Below are positions 1 through 11,205 of a stretch of 64,000 nt of DNA, one piece after another. The DNA comes from Mixophyes australis (Eukaryota > Chordata > Amphibia > Anura > Limnodynastidae), in contig JAVHZZ010000003.1 in NCBI GenBank assembly GCA_036250195.1, forward strand, positions 17,996,504-18,060,503, given 5' to 3'. How positions within the stretch are numbered: the stretch's first letter is position 1; every line of letters begins with the position of its first letter. The position numbers were made by a program, and so were the translations under genes. The notes under the pieces were generated by a model that made no database searches, was not told the DNA's origin, and saw nothing but the letters and a program-made list of their open reading frames with translations.

Positions 1-714
1 AGAAAAATGCTGGTTTACTGCATGTGTGCAGATAACTGGGTATATGCTGCGAGGAATTCCTCCAACCCACCCGCCATGTTACCCTGTACAACCTGCACAC
101 CCTTCTTTAGCCCAAGAGCTACAGTAGAAGACTAATTAAACTTGCTTGAAACACAGTATTTACTGCAGGCAGTTGGCAATAACTACAGGGTTGTAGTGGG
201 TGGGAAGGTAGATGCTCCACCTACCTCTTAGCCATCACTCCTGTGCTGAGGACAAGCTGGATTCTAGGCAGCAACGTGGCTCACGCGAGGCAACTTTAAT
301 CAAGTTTCACTGATGTGACCAAGCTCTACTGATGTGACCAAGCTCTGCAGTATAGAGTCTGGCTATGAATTTATTATGAGTCACTAAATGACCTGGTCTC
401 ACTACATGGTCCAAATATATTTATACCGTAAGAGCCACAAGTGATTTGATTAACGCTAAAGTCACTTTTCTTGACCAATGTGAGACTAACCATAGTTTAT
501 CAGGATGTGACCACAGGTGCTATGGGGAAAGTCAATGTACCTAGTCCTGAAAACATCCCATTGTCGGTGAAGAAACGCTGAATACTTGTGACAGCCCAGG
601 GGTACTGCTGCATCAAAGAAAAGCAATGACATTTTAATAATGGACGTGAGAGGCAGGAACATAGCAGCAGACATCTAGCAAAAGTCCAAAGCAATAAGAA
701 TGTTTTCTCTAGAA
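1..714. other. No recognised feature (pbk 3' flank)
   Basis: Unique-looking sequence downstream of pbk. Only short incidental open frames are present. An 18-base stretch (tgatgtgaccaagctcta) is repeated with slight change near 311-345. No exon, RNA gene or transposon end was recognised. Confidence 0.4.
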
Positions 715-866
715 CAGTGTTGGCTAACCTGTGACACTCCAGGTGTTGTGATGTGAAACTACAAGTCCCAGCATACCCTTCCAGCAATAAGCTGCTATAT
801 ATTGGCAAAGCATGCTGGGACTTGTAGTTTCACAACACCTGGAGTGTCACAGGTTAGCCAACACTG
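715..866. mobile_element. Palindromic MITE, hAT-like ends
   Basis: The two halves are near-perfect inverted copies. Both ends read cagtgttggctaacctg when read inward, and the arms continue for about 55 bases. The left arm has a 5-base insertion relative to the right. The CAGTG start is typical of hAT-derived MITEs. The 8 bases on either side (ctctagaa and atcagtgc) do not match, so no target duplication survives and the family assignment rests on the termini only. Confidence 0.65.
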
Positions 867-1403
867 ATCAGTGCAGCCACATGATCTAATGTATTAGAAG
901 CTTGAAAGGTCTTCCCTGACCCAGCCGTAGCAGAGATAAAGTCTCTGGTCTTCCAGCAGCGAGACCACTGGAAGGAATAAGTATTTCTCATGTTCACTGA
1001 TACACATCAGTCTACCTGCTTCACAGCCAGGATAACATACCAGAGAAACCAAACAATGTCTTGCTCAAGTGAGCAAAAATACCAGAGGGGCAGATAATTG
1101 GACTGAATACACAAGTGTAAGACAAGTCACTATGATGAAGGAATTGTGTTCCAGACCACAGTATCTTACAACCACAAACAAAATTGCATTACAGAGGGAA
1201 CCATGCTCTATGGACAAGCGGATGATTACGCAGTTTGACTCGTATATGCCAATGACATGTTGGCGGGTGAAGCAATCATGACAAACTTATCTCCAAAATC
1301 TGTTACCCACCACAAACAAAACTCCATACAAAAAAGCCTGAGCTGTAACATTACAATATCTAGAAGCAAGGCCCATGTACGTTTCAAAAGAAAAGCATAC
1401 CAG
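867..1403. other. No recognised feature
   Basis: No gene, RNA or repeat boundary was recognised. The open frames here are short and lack splice context or family resemblance. Confidence 0.35.
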
Positions 1404-1553
1404 GGGGTAAGTTTATCAAGCTGCAAGTCTGAAAAAGTGAAGATGTTGCATATAGCAACCAAATTCCAGTTATTTAGTACATTCTACAAAGTGACAGCTA
1501 GAATCTGATTGGTTGCTATAGGCAACATCTCCACTTTTTCAAACCCGTAATTA
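1404..1553. mobile_element. Family A palindromic MITE, degraded copy
   Basis: The left end is ggggtaagtttatcaagctg. The right arm contains the family core ctgattggttgctatagg at about 1506-1523, followed by an inverted copy of the left arm. The right terminus is degraded near 1553, so the closing CCCC and target duplication are missing. Better copies lie at 29590, 29942 and 51499. Confidence 0.65.
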
Positions 1554-2027
1554 ATGTAAATGAATTCTGGTAGGCTACAGCAAGTCCAGAAAGGAAAGTA
1601 CCAACACGGTAATTAGCAGATGATTGACAACTGTCACTCACACAGTTCCTCCTCAGCAAGAAGCTCAAACCAGAAACAGAGCAAAGTAATACTCAAAAGT
1701 GAATTAGGGAATCCAGCTATCTGAGTTATACCATAAAACTAGAGGTTACTTCTGATCAGTACAACCCTAGAGGCACCTGTCCCACTATACACACCCACAG
1801 CAGTGGGTGCGACGCTTCAGTCCTTGTGTTATATAGTGTTCCCTCTTTATAACGCCAGCTGAAAAGAGAAACCGTGTTATAGTGAGGGTAACATATCAGA
1901 GGGGGGCAAAATGGAGTTTGTTTTGGTGACCTATATAAAAAAATATCAACCCAAGCAATATCTGCAATGTGGACTTTGGTAAATGTTTTTTGTTTTAAAT
2001 GACCAATACTTCTTAAAAGTAAAAACA
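1554..2027. other. Probable pbk 3' flank or 3' UTR, otherwise empty
   Basis: No repeat or gene was recognised. The stretch lies between the pbk stop codon (2488) and the degraded MITE, and may include the end of the pbk 3' UTR if the AATAAA at 2033-2028 is used. Confidence 0.3.
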
Positions 2028-2033
2028 TTTTAT
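2028..2033 (-). terminator. pbk: Candidate polyadenylation signal for pbk
   Basis: AATAAA reads on the minus strand about 455 bases past the pbk stop codon. It is the first perfect AATAAA I found downstream. This is inference, because no transcript end can be seen and such hexamers are common in AT-rich DNA. Confidence 0.3.
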
Positions 2034-2487
2034 TTTTAATAATGAAGTGTACAAACATGGATATAACACGTACAACAGAGATAGTCACAGGAGACAGAAC
2101 AGATCACCACATGCTAGACCGTATCTGGCACTTACAGCAGGGAGCAGACTGCGAGATAGAGACAGAACGGGTTTGTTTTACAGCGTTGTCACATCGGCGC
2201 TCTGAACAGCACCTGGTTTCCAGTAAGAAAGGGAACTCTGATCACCTGTCACCCTGAAGTCCTGCTATTCCTGAGTGTAAGCGCTGCAGGAGTCACGTTG
2301 TAACAGACTTACCATGTGACAGAGGAGGCTACAGCTCCTCTACTTCGGTTCCTTGCAAACTCTATGACTCGCTGAAACATCTCCCACCCAAAATCTTGCA
2401 CTGAAACTGAACTAAATAACTTTTCTAGTAAACCTCTTACAAGACAATCGCTTTCTAAAACATTCCAGCAACAGCTGCATCCTAAGT

Positions 2488-2696
2488 CTAACAAACACCT
2501 GTGTTCTCTGCTTCCAGGACCTGAACAATCTGAGCAGCAGAAGGTCGTTCCTTGGGGTTCTCGCTGGTGCACATGAAGAACAGCTCAATCACCTGGTGAT
2601 AAGATTCATTCAGCTCTTCCATGTTAAGTGCTGGTCGTGTGCCCAAAGCTTCATAATAGGCGTCCTCGTCAAAATCATCCTCCTCGAAGGAGTCCT
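2488..2696 (-). CDS. pbk: pbk coding exon 7 with stop codon
   Basis: 209 nt including TAG. It encodes [19 protein letters not shown] and [19 protein letters not shown], then TGVC and the stop. It aligns with human PBK throughout except at the extreme C-terminus. Confidence 0.93.
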
Positions 2697-5600
2697 CTGT
2701 CAAAGAAAGACCAATACAGCCGTTAAACGATCCCTAAACTAATAGGTCAGTGCCCCAGCCTAGGTCCTGCTCACCCTCCCCCCCACTCTGCTACCCCTGT
2801 TATTTCCTTAAAGAATGGAGCTGATCATTGGTTAGACACTTCTAGGACTCTTTCATATAGTGTACAGCAACTTCTAAACGTCAGTGGCTGTATAAACTGG
2901 GGTATTATATTTAAAAAGGGGAATGGAAGATCCTATGTGAAGGTCAGCAGTGAAGTATATCAGGCAATGAGAGAAATCACTGACTCACCCCCTCCCCAAC
3001 TTTGCACTGACTGAAGCTGTTCACCTATCCAAAAGCACTATATAAATACAATGTAATAAGTCAGATGAATCTACACAAACATTCCACAAGCCGGGCACTG
3101 GCTTCATATAGAATTTAACGTGTTAATAAGATCTGCTTACAAACCTTCGTCATCGTCATCCTCGGGGGGCAGGTTGAGATGAGGGATAGACAGCGCCATC
3201 ATCTCCCACAGAGTTAGCCCAAAGGCGTATATGTCGGACTTATCTGTGATCTCCCCATCTTCCTCCAGAGCTTCCTTCGGCTTCCAGGACTCGGTGCCGA
3301 TGTAATAGGCCTTTGGATCGCTCACTGTCAGACAGCAAGAGAGCAGAACATGTACACAGTAATAATCAATACAAATCCTCACACTAACACCGACCAGGTC
3401 GTCTGGGATTGTGCTACACATGACCTCAGATTAAGGTGGACATTATGCTGAAAGATGGACAAACACATTCAGTTGCGGTTTCCTTGGACTCTACGGCTCC
3501 ATGACAACAATCAGCAGGGAGGAACATTCAGTTCCAGAGGACAAAGTGCCAGGGGAGCTCACAATCCAATTTCTCTACCAGTTACGAGCAAACTAGGTCA
3601 ATTATACGGAAGCCAAGTAACCCACCAGCATGTTGTTGGACAGCGAGACAGGGTGAGAACATGCAACCTCCACGCAGACAAAGCCCGGGCTGGATCCGAA
3701 CCAAAGGCCCAGGATTATGAGACAGCAATGCTAACAACTGTGCCACCCAATCATACCATATCCTCTCCAAAATCAAATGTTCTACCCCGTGTCACAACTG
3801 CTCCTAGTCAACATTGTCAAAAGTACCACAAGCTCAGTATACACATGGGAGCCCCTTTATACCGTCACTCACTGGTCATGTTTTCATCCAGCGGCAGAGA
3901 CACCCCAACATCACAGATTTTGATAGATTCAAAGTCGCCTTTTATGACCACATTAGATGATTTGATGTCACCATGCAGGATCTTTTTATCATTGTGCAGG
4001 TACTAGAGGGGAACAGGAAAACAAGACGTTATACTAGAATAGTATACAGCAGAAATTATATACTATTAAATGTAGCATTAAAATATATAAAGAATAAAAC
4101 TAAAAACTAATCAGAAGGGACATTTATAAAACATTTAAATGCAGAGTTCTTGTTATAAACACAACACTCTGGCAGGGGGAGAGGGTGCGCCTTGAGGAAG
4201 CATGGTCTGTAGCGGCTGGACAAGAATCTGACAACCTTGGAGACAGATAAACATCTCATCTCTCTGTTCATAACCCAACCACGTACCCCCCCATGGGCAC
4301 CCAGAGGACTTCAAATGACCTCCAGATGGTGAGAGCAGTTATGACACAATATGAATATTCATTTACTTTCATAACTTTCTACAGAAAATTCATATTGTCA
4401 TTAATAGAATTATTTCCTCACTCAGGTAACTGAGAAATAAGCATCCATGGGATCTCCCAACCAGCCTACAATGATCATCATCATCTATTTATATAGCGCC
4501 ACTAATTCCGCAGCGCTGCACAGAGAACTCACTCACATCAGTCCCTGCCCCGTTGGAGCTTACAATCTAAATCCCCTAACACACACACCAATAGAGACTA
4601 CACGCACACAGAGACCAATAGAGACTAAGGTCACACAGACAGAATGGGTCAAGTTTGATAGCAGCCAATTAACCTACTAGTATGTTTTTGGAGTGTGGGA
4701 GGAAACCAGAGCACCCGGAGGAAACCCACGCAAACACAGGAAGAACATACAAACTCCACACAAATAAGGCCATGGTCGGGAATAGAATGTATGACCTTGT
4801 TCTTATGTGTGTTAATCCTGGGTAGTGTAGGTAAGTGGCGGGTAGATAACACCCCTGTGACGCAGCTTTGGGTTCCTATGGTGCTTCCTAAATTATATCT
4901 GTGCCTTGTTATATGGAAGAAACCAACTGTGCGTTGAGGGGGACATGGTCTTGTTTCACTGCAGATGTCTAATATGTCAGTGGGGAGACGGGGGACCTAG
5001 ACATTTCCCGCTCCTGCTTTACTCTATGCCTATAAAGCTGTCATATATTGGCTAAGGCAGCCTCTGAAGATGGTGACATTATTTTGCTTGTGTGGCTACT
5101 AATAGAGAGTCATAGGGCCGGTAGCTTTACCTATTTTTAAGGGATTTAAAAACCAATCAATGATCAGTGCTGCTTGGACAAAGGGTTGAAGAAAAGTTGG
5201 CTGAGTTCAATATAGAGGGGAGATCAATCCAAGCTGGCAAAGTAATTGTCCTCCTGGATTCTCCCGATCCCAGGCAGCCAGATCACCAACAGATCTGGTA
5301 GTTAGGATCCATCGCAGTGATCAAGTCTTTGGCCAATTCACCCAAATACAGATCTGTTGTGGGAAGAAAGCAGCCTGTACCGCTTTGTTAGGTAGTTATA
5401 GTTATACACTATGCAACATCTGTTATAAATCCCCAATAAACAGGAAAATAAGAAAACAGCAGTGTACTCCATCATTAAGGTGTAAGATGACTGTACAGTA
5501 TACATATATATCAGTTTTGCAGTAGTACCTTCAGGCCTCTTGCCATGTTTAATGCCACTTTAAGAATGATTGAAGCTGGAAACGGGCCCAGTCTTTTCTC

Positions 5601-8600
5601 GTTCCTCTCCTCTAGGAGATCGTTCAGAGATTTCTCCCCTCCGTATTCCATGGCAAGACAGGGGCTGCCATCTGTGGATGTGGTGAAGGCTCGGTAGCCT
5701 TTAGAAAAACACATCAGGTATAGAGGTTACACAGCAACACTAAAACCAAATAAAGCGATCACATGACCACACGGCACTTACCGACAATGTTGGGGTGTTG
5801 TAGGTGCTTCAGGATCCGGGCCTCTTCATTCAGTCTCTGAGCATAGAGCGACTTCTGGGACTTGTCACATTCCTTATTAAGTTTCTTCACAGCCCAAGGA
5901 GAGTGAGACAAACCCTTTGGAGACCTAATGAATGAAAATCAACAAGAGGATCAAGACAAGCAACCACCATATAGGTCATTAATCGTATTTATTCATTATT
6001 AAAAAGCATTACAAGTGTCTGAGCGACTCTACTGAACAGCAGCCTTGTAGAGATTTGGTAATGCAGGAGCGATTGTCACAAGTTTACAAGCAGTCACTCC
6101 ACATTGCTGAAAGCTGGAATAGGAGAATATTACACATGCTGGAAGCACAGAACCCTCCTGTATGTCACATCTACAGCGCCTAGATTACCTTTTCATGAGA
6201 TACACACTGACACCGGTGCCGTAACCAAACTTCTGCATAAATGGAGACGCCGGAATCGCGAATGCCGGTGAAGTGTTACAAACACCTGCAACAGACGAAA
6301 GGAGATTCAGACTATCTTCACTTGGATGGCAGATACAATCTCTCATACAAGCTGTCACTCTTTTGGCCGACAGTGCAAACTCTCTACTGATGACACTCAA
6401 ATCTACCTCTCCTCCCCTGACCTCTCCCTTTCTGTACTAGCTTGTGTCACCAGCTCTCTGCTATCTCCACATGGAGGTCCCAACACTACCTACAGCTCAA
6501 CATGTCCAATACAGAACTTATCTTCCTCCCAGAGTCACCACCTGCCCTCAAATCTACCTCACAGGTAGATTTCCTCAGTCTCCAGAGCCAGTTGCCTTGG
6601 AGTCACACTTGATTATCCTCTGCCTTATTCCTCACATCCTTTCAGAATACGCCCTGGTCTTACCCAAGAGGCTACTAAAACTCTTATCCACACTTATCTC
6701 CCGCTGTGACTACTTGAACATCCTTCTGTCTGCCATTCACGCCCCTCACCCATCTATCACCACTTCAGTCCTAAATGCTGCAACACGACTGATCTCCCCA
6801 TCACCACTCTACACTGGCTCCCCATAGTCTTCACAATGCAATTAAAGCTACTCACCCCCACCTAGAAAGCCCTCAACATTTTTTTAAACATCTCAAATTT
6901 CATCTCGAAATACCCAATCTCCACTGAGTGACACTCGTTCCTCTTGATGTGAGCTCTCTAACAAGCAGGGTCCTCCATACTCTGTTTACAGATCCACTTA
7001 TTTTCTGCACCTTGTATGTCCCTATTTTAAGTATTCTGTATCCCCCACTATCCAGCACTGTGGGGACATAAAGGATAGTAATAATAATGGTTCCCATCAG
7101 GTGCACTGGGGATGGGGCTCCATCCACAGCCTGAACTGGGTTTGTTTCCCAAGGTCTATAAATGTGTCACATTGTAAGAGATTGACAGCTTCTGGGATGT
7201 AAAGACCCAGCAGAAGGCTGTGAGCACAGTGTCACTACAGAGCCTCTCTATGTACATTCCCTGTAACATGCAGATGTCTGATGGGAAATAGTTACCAAGG
7301 ACCCCTAAATAGTGCTCATTAATACCAAGGACCCCCTAAAGGGTGCTCATTAATACCAAGTAACCCCTAAAGGTGCTCAGTAATACCAAGTAACCCCTAA
7401 AGGGTGCTCATTAATACCAAGTAACCCCTAAAGGGTGCTCAGTAATACCAAGTAACCCCTAAAGGGTGCTCATTAATACCAAGTAACCCCTAAAGGTGCT
7501 CAGTAATACCAAGTAACCCCTAAAGGGTGCTCATTAATACCAAGTAACCCCTAAAGGGGCTCAGTAATACCAAGTAACCCCTAAAGGGTGCTCAGTAATA
7601 CCAAGTAACCCCTAAAGGGTGCTCAGTAATACCAAGTAACCCCTAAAGGGTGCTCAGTAATACCAAGTAACCCCTAAAGGGTGCTCAGTAATACCAAGTA
7701 ACCCCTAAAGGGTGCTCAGTAATACCAAGTAACCCCTAAAGGGTGCTCAGTAATACCAAGTAACCCCTAAAGGGTGCTCAGTAATACCAAGTAACCCCTA
7801 AAGGGTGCTCAGTAATACCAAGTAACCCCTAAAGGGTGCTCAGTAATACCAAGTAACCCCTAAAGGGTGCTCAGTAATACCAAGTAACCCCTAAAGGGTG
7901 CTCAGTAATACTAAGTAACCCCTAAAGGGTGCTCAGTAATACCAAGTAACCCCTAAAGGGTGCTCAGTAATACCAAGTAACCCCTAAAGGGTGCTCAGTA
8001 ATACCAAGTAACCCCTAAAGGTGCTCAGTAATACCAAGTAACCCCTAAAGGGTGCTCAGTAATACCAAGTAACCCCTAAAGGGTGCTAAAGGGTGCTCAG
8101 TAATACCAAGTAACCCCTAAAGGGTGCTCAGTAATACCAAGTAACCCCTAAAGGTGCTCAGTAATACCAAGTAACCCCTAAAGGTGCTCAGTAATACCAA
8201 GTAACCCCTAAAGGTGCTCAGTAATACCAAGTAACCCCTAAAGGTGCTCAGTAATACCAAGTAACCCCTAAAGGGTGCTCAGTAATACCAAGTAACCCCT
8301 GAAGGGTGCTCAGTAATACCAAGTAACCCCTAAAGGTGCTCAGTAATACCAAGTAACCCCTAAAGGTGCTCAGTAATACCAAGTAACCCCTAAAGGGTGC
8401 TCAGTAATACCAAGTAACCCCTAAAGGGTGCTCAGTAATACCAAGTAACCCCTAAAGGGTGCTCAGTAATACCAAGTAACCCCTAAAGGGTGCTCAGTAA
8501 TACTAAGTAACCCCTAAAGGGTGCTCAGTAATACCAAGTAACCCCTAAAGGGTGCTCAGTAATACTAAGTAACCCCTAAAGGGTGCTCAGTAATACCAAG

Positions 8601-9241
8601 TAACCCCTAAAGGTGCTCAGTAATACCAAGTAACCCCTAAAGGTGCTCAGTAATACCAAGTAACCCCTAAAGGGTGCTCAGTAATACCAAGTAACCCCTA
8701 AAGGTGCTCAGTAATACCAAGTAACCCCTAAAGGGTGCTCAGTAATACCAAGTAACCCCTAAAGGGTGCTCAGTAATACTAAGTAACCCCCAATGTCAGC
8801 TGACACCAGCCCACTACTCATGCATTTCAATGTTTAAAAAAAACAAATTCTGTTTAGGTTTTACTGATAACAGTGACGTTATATCCCCCCCTCCCGGGAC
8901 CACAGGACCACAGCCGGGACCACAGGACCACAGCCGGGACCACAGGACCACAGCCGGGACCACAGGACCACAGGACCACAGCCGGGACCACAGGACCACA
9001 GGACCAGAGCTGGGACCACAGGACCAGAGCCGGGACCACAGGACCAGAGCCGGGACCACAGGACCAGAGCCGGGACCACAGGACCAGAGCCGGGACCCGG
9101 ACACACAGGATTTAGGACTCTAGCCCAGATGATCACTGGATATAACACATGGGCGCCCTGTGTCACCCTCTCACCCGGGGACTTCCTCCTGTCCACCTTG
9201 CAGGGGGTCTTGAAGCTGCTGGACGCCGCCGCCTCAGCCAT
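2488..9241 (-). CDS. pbk: PBK/TOPK mitotic serine/threonine kinase, 7 coding exons
   Basis: Coding segments are 9241-9175, 6285-6189, 5924-5782, 5698-5529, 4002-3873, 3324-3145 and 2696-2488. They join in frame to 996 nt, or 331 residues (human PBK has 322). PBK is a MAPKK-like kinase that peaks in mitosis and acts on p38 and histone H3. Visible features are an N-terminal FKTP at residues 10-13 (the CDK1 site in human), the glycine loop GYGTGVSV (43-50), the catalytic lysine in WAVKK (Lys68), a helix-C glutamate in NEEARIL, and HGDIKSSN (169-176) in place of HRD. DVG (190-192) replaces DFG, as in other PBKs, and an acidic stretch spans about 257-274. All introns are GT-AG and no exon has a stop or frameshift, so the gene looks functional. 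The C-terminus ends NTGVC rather than the human PDZ-binding ETDV. The ATG at 9241 fits the family N-terminus. A further non-coding 5' exon cannot be excluded. Confidence 0.95.
3145..3324 (-). CDS. pbk: pbk coding exon 6
   Basis: 180 nt. The acceptor is TGACAG and the donor GAAG|GTTTGT. It encodes [36 protein letters not shown] and the start of the acidic run. The donor was chosen over the nearby GTAAGC because it alone keeps the phase and gives the acidic stretch its human length. Confidence 0.9.
3545..3755 (-). mobile_element. Diverged tRNA-derived SINE in pbk intron 5
   Basis: Read on the minus strand it starts gggtggcacagttgttagca, a decayed form of the A-box head of the family seen intact at 27308. 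The body follows, with a degenerate B box (ttcggatcc) and the ctggtgggttacttggct segment. It lies in the same orientation as pbk. Confidence 0.6.
3873..4002 (-). CDS. pbk: pbk coding exon 5
   Basis: 130 nt. The acceptor is CTCTAG and the donor A|GTGAGT. It encodes the catalytic loop [15 protein letters not shown] and the metal-binding DVG in [17 protein letters not shown]. It was found by continuing the PBK alignment, since the open frame is short. Confidence 0.93.
4462..4797 (-). mobile_element. tRNA-derived SINE copy in pbk intron 4
   Basis: The minus-strand copy contains the conserved SINE body (gtttcctcccacactcc), the segment ttggctgctatcaaactt and the LINE-like 3' tail ending gcgctatataaatag with a short ATG-type microsatellite. 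The tRNA-like head is cut off near 4797. Confidence 0.7.
5529..5698 (-). CDS. pbk: pbk coding exon 4
   Basis: 170 nt. The acceptor is TAAAG and the donor AAG|GTACTA. It encodes [11 protein letters not shown], the hinge region [19 protein letters not shown] and [13 protein letters not shown], closely matching mammalian PBK. Confidence 0.95.
5782..5924 (-). CDS. pbk: pbk coding exon 3
   Basis: 143 nt. The acceptor is CATTAG and the donor G|GTAAGT. It encodes [15 protein letters not shown] with the catalytic lysine, then the helix-C region [16 protein letters not shown]. Confidence 0.93.
6189..6285 (-). CDS. pbk: pbk coding exon 2
   Basis: 97 nt. The acceptor is CTGTTGCAG and the donor AG|GTAATC. 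It encodes [18 protein letters not shown], including the glycine-rich loop, and joins in phase to both neighbours. Confidence 0.93.
6305..7090 (+). mobile_element. LINE 3' fragment (L2/CR1/Rex-like) in pbk intron 1
   Basis: The plus strand preserves a decayed reverse transcriptase. [16 protein letters not shown] corresponds to the YADD catalytic box with its tyrosine side lost. A later segment, VLNAATRLI, is followed by the kind of text that precedes the LINE C-terminus. The frame is broken repeatedly. The end has the usual tail cagcactgtggggacataaa followed by (taa)n. It lies antisense to pbk. Confidence 0.6.
7291..8795. repeat. 31-bp minisatellite in pbk intron 1, about 48 copies
   Basis: Units of 31 bp contain ccaagtaacccctaaagg and gtgctcagtaata. 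Some units are 30 bp, with aaaggtg in place of aaagggtg. Early units carry cattaata in place of cagtaata. It fills about half of intron 1. Confidence 0.97.
8894..9098. repeat. 20-bp minisatellite (ggaccacag type) near pbk exon 1
   Basis: About ten copies of a unit built from cgggaccacaggaccacagc, shifting to ccagag variants toward the right. It ends about 75 bases inside the intron 1 donor at 9175. Confidence 0.95.
9175..9241 (-). CDS. pbk: pbk coding exon 1
   Basis: Encodes residues 1-22 plus the first base of codon 23, starting [13 protein letters not shown]. The donor is G|GTGAGA. The FKTP motif matches the human CDK1 site. The ATG lies in CpG-dense sequence expected of a promoter-proximal exon. 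Confidence 0.88.
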
Positions 9242-9420
9242 CCTCTCTCCGGTTACCGGGCAGGTGACGCCGTTATCACTGTCACGTGGTGTCACCGGTA
9301 ATCGCGCGCTACATTCAAACATAGCAGGCGCGCTCTCGCTGGTGTCGTCACAACGGCACACGCGCGCGCGTCTAATGACCGCGTAACCCGTACCGGGAGC
9401 GCGCAGAGGGTGCCCACAAT
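9242..9420 (-). promoter_or_regulatory. pbk: CpG-rich pbk promoter / 5' UTR region
   Basis: Directly upstream of the pbk ATG, with dense CpG (gcgcgcgct, acgcgcgcgcg). On the minus strand it contains TTTGAA at 9319-9314, matching the CHR element of cell-cycle genes. It also contains a palindromic E-box CACGTG at 9288-9283 and TGACG half-CREs near 9264 and 9345. No TATA box was seen. The function is inferred from position and motifs. Confidence 0.55.
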
Positions 9421-9454
9421 ACTCATTGTGCTCGTGAGTGTTCCAGGTACATCC

Positions 9455-9766
9455 GGGTATTATACTCATATTTATTATATCCTTATATTATATGTATTAT
9501 ACCCATATATCATACCCGTATATTATATGTTTTACCCATATATCATACATATTTATTATATATATCATACACATATATATGTCATACCCATATATTTGTT
9601 TATATTATAAATAAATAAATAAATATATATATATACACCATACCCATATATTATATGTTATACCTATATATCATACACGTTTATTATATATACCATACCC
9701 ATATATTATATGTTATACCTATATATCATACTCATATTTATGTCATACCCATATATTTGTATATAT

Positions 9767-9812
<46 letters not shown>

Positions 9813-10026
9813 ATACCCATATATTATATGTTATACCTATATATCGTACACGTTTATTATATATACCATAACCATATATTATATGTTATACCTATATATC
9901 ATACTCATATATATACCATACCCATATATTATATGTTATACCTATATATCGTACACGTTTATTATATATACCATACCCATATATTATATGTTATACCTAT
10001 ATATCATACATGTTTATTATATATAC
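9455..10026. repeat. AT-rich tandem array (catacccatatattat type)
   Basis: Repeated phrases such as cccatatattatatgttata and cctatatatcatac, with a pure (ta)n run near 9770-9810. The same phrases resume at 12666, 14404, 15845 and 17074, which suggests one array split by insertions. Confidence 0.9.
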
Positions 10027-10259
10027 CAGTGGTTCCCAAACTTTTGCAGTTCACTGCACCCTTAGAGTCTCCAAATTTTTTCAAGGCACCCCTCCAAAAT
10101 AATTATTGAGCAGTCATGTTTTAGAAGTATTTGGGTCAAAAAATTGTAATAAGTATTTAGGTCAGGACAGAAATACTTATTTCGTTGTATGCAAAAAAGC
10201 CCCTCTGCATCCAGACACTCTGCCCCTTCTGCATCCAGACACACTGCCCCCTCACGCTG

Positions 10260-11205
10260 TCCCCCCTCCTCTGCTCTGTCACGCTGTCCCCCCTCCGCCG
10301 CCCTCTCTCACAATGTCCCCCTCCTCTGCCCTCTCACACGCTGTCCCCTCCTCTACCCTCTCACACGCTGTCCCCTCCTCTGCCCTCTCACACGCTGTCC
10401 TCTGCTCTCTCTCATGCTGTCCCCCTCCTCTGCCCTCTCACACGCTGTCCCCTCCTCTGCCCTCTCACGCTGTGTCCCCCTCCTCTGCCCTCTCACACGC
10501 TGTCCCCTCCTCTGCCCTCTCACGCTGTGTCCCCCTCCACTGCCCCTCTCACGCTGTGTCCCCCTCCACTGCCCCTCTCACGCTGTGTCCCCCTCCACTG
10601 CCCCTCTCACGCTGTGTCCCCCTCCACTGCCCCTCTCACGCTGTGTCCCCCTCCACTGCCCCTCTCACGCTGTGTCCCCCTCCACTGCCCCTCTCACGCT
10701 GTGTCCCCCTCCACCGCCCCTCTCACGCTGTGTCCCCCTCCACCGCCCCTCTCACGCTGTGTCCCCCTCCACCGCCCCTCTCACGCTGTGTCCCCCTCCA
10801 CCGCCCCTCTCACGCTGTGTCCCCCTCCACCGCCCCTCTCACGCTGTGTCCCCCTCCACTGCCCCTCTCACACGCTGTCCCCTCCTCTGCTCTCTCTCAT
10901 GCTGTCCCCCTCCTCTGCCCTCTCACACGCTGTCCCCTCCTCTGCCCTCTCACGCTGTGTCCCCCTCCTCTGCCCTCTCACGCTGTGTCCGCCTCCACTG
11001 CCCCTCTCACGCTGTGTCCCCCTCCACTGCCCCTCTCACGCTGTGTCCCCCTCCACTGCCCCTCTCACGCTGTGTCCCCCTCCACCGCCCCTCTCACGCT
11101 GTGTCCCCCTCCACCGCCCCTCTCACGCTGTGTCCCCCTCCACCGCCCCTCTCACGCTGTGTCACCCTCCACCGCCGCTCTCACGCTGTGTCCCCCTCCT
11201 TTGCC
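10260..11205. repeat. 29-bp CT-rich minisatellite
   Basis: Units of 29 bp read like cctccactgcccctctcacg plus ctgtgtccc. Cct-cct and cct-cca variants come in blocks, as expected of local duplication. Because 29 is not a multiple of 3, all three frames stay open and give spurious proteins of about 500 residues. Confidence 0.97.

Noticed and set aside
707..874. Target duplication for the MITE at 715-866
   Set aside because: The flanks ctctagaa and atcagtgc do not match. Only the inverted repeat supports the call.
7291..8795. CRISPR-like regular repeat
   Set aside because: The units are directly adjacent with no unique spacers, and the sequence is an intron of a vertebrate gene.
8879..9469. 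196-codon minus-strand frame across pbk exon 1
   Set aside because: Only the part from 9241 to 9175 matches PBK. The rest is promoter sequence and the 20-bp minisatellite beyond a good splice donor.
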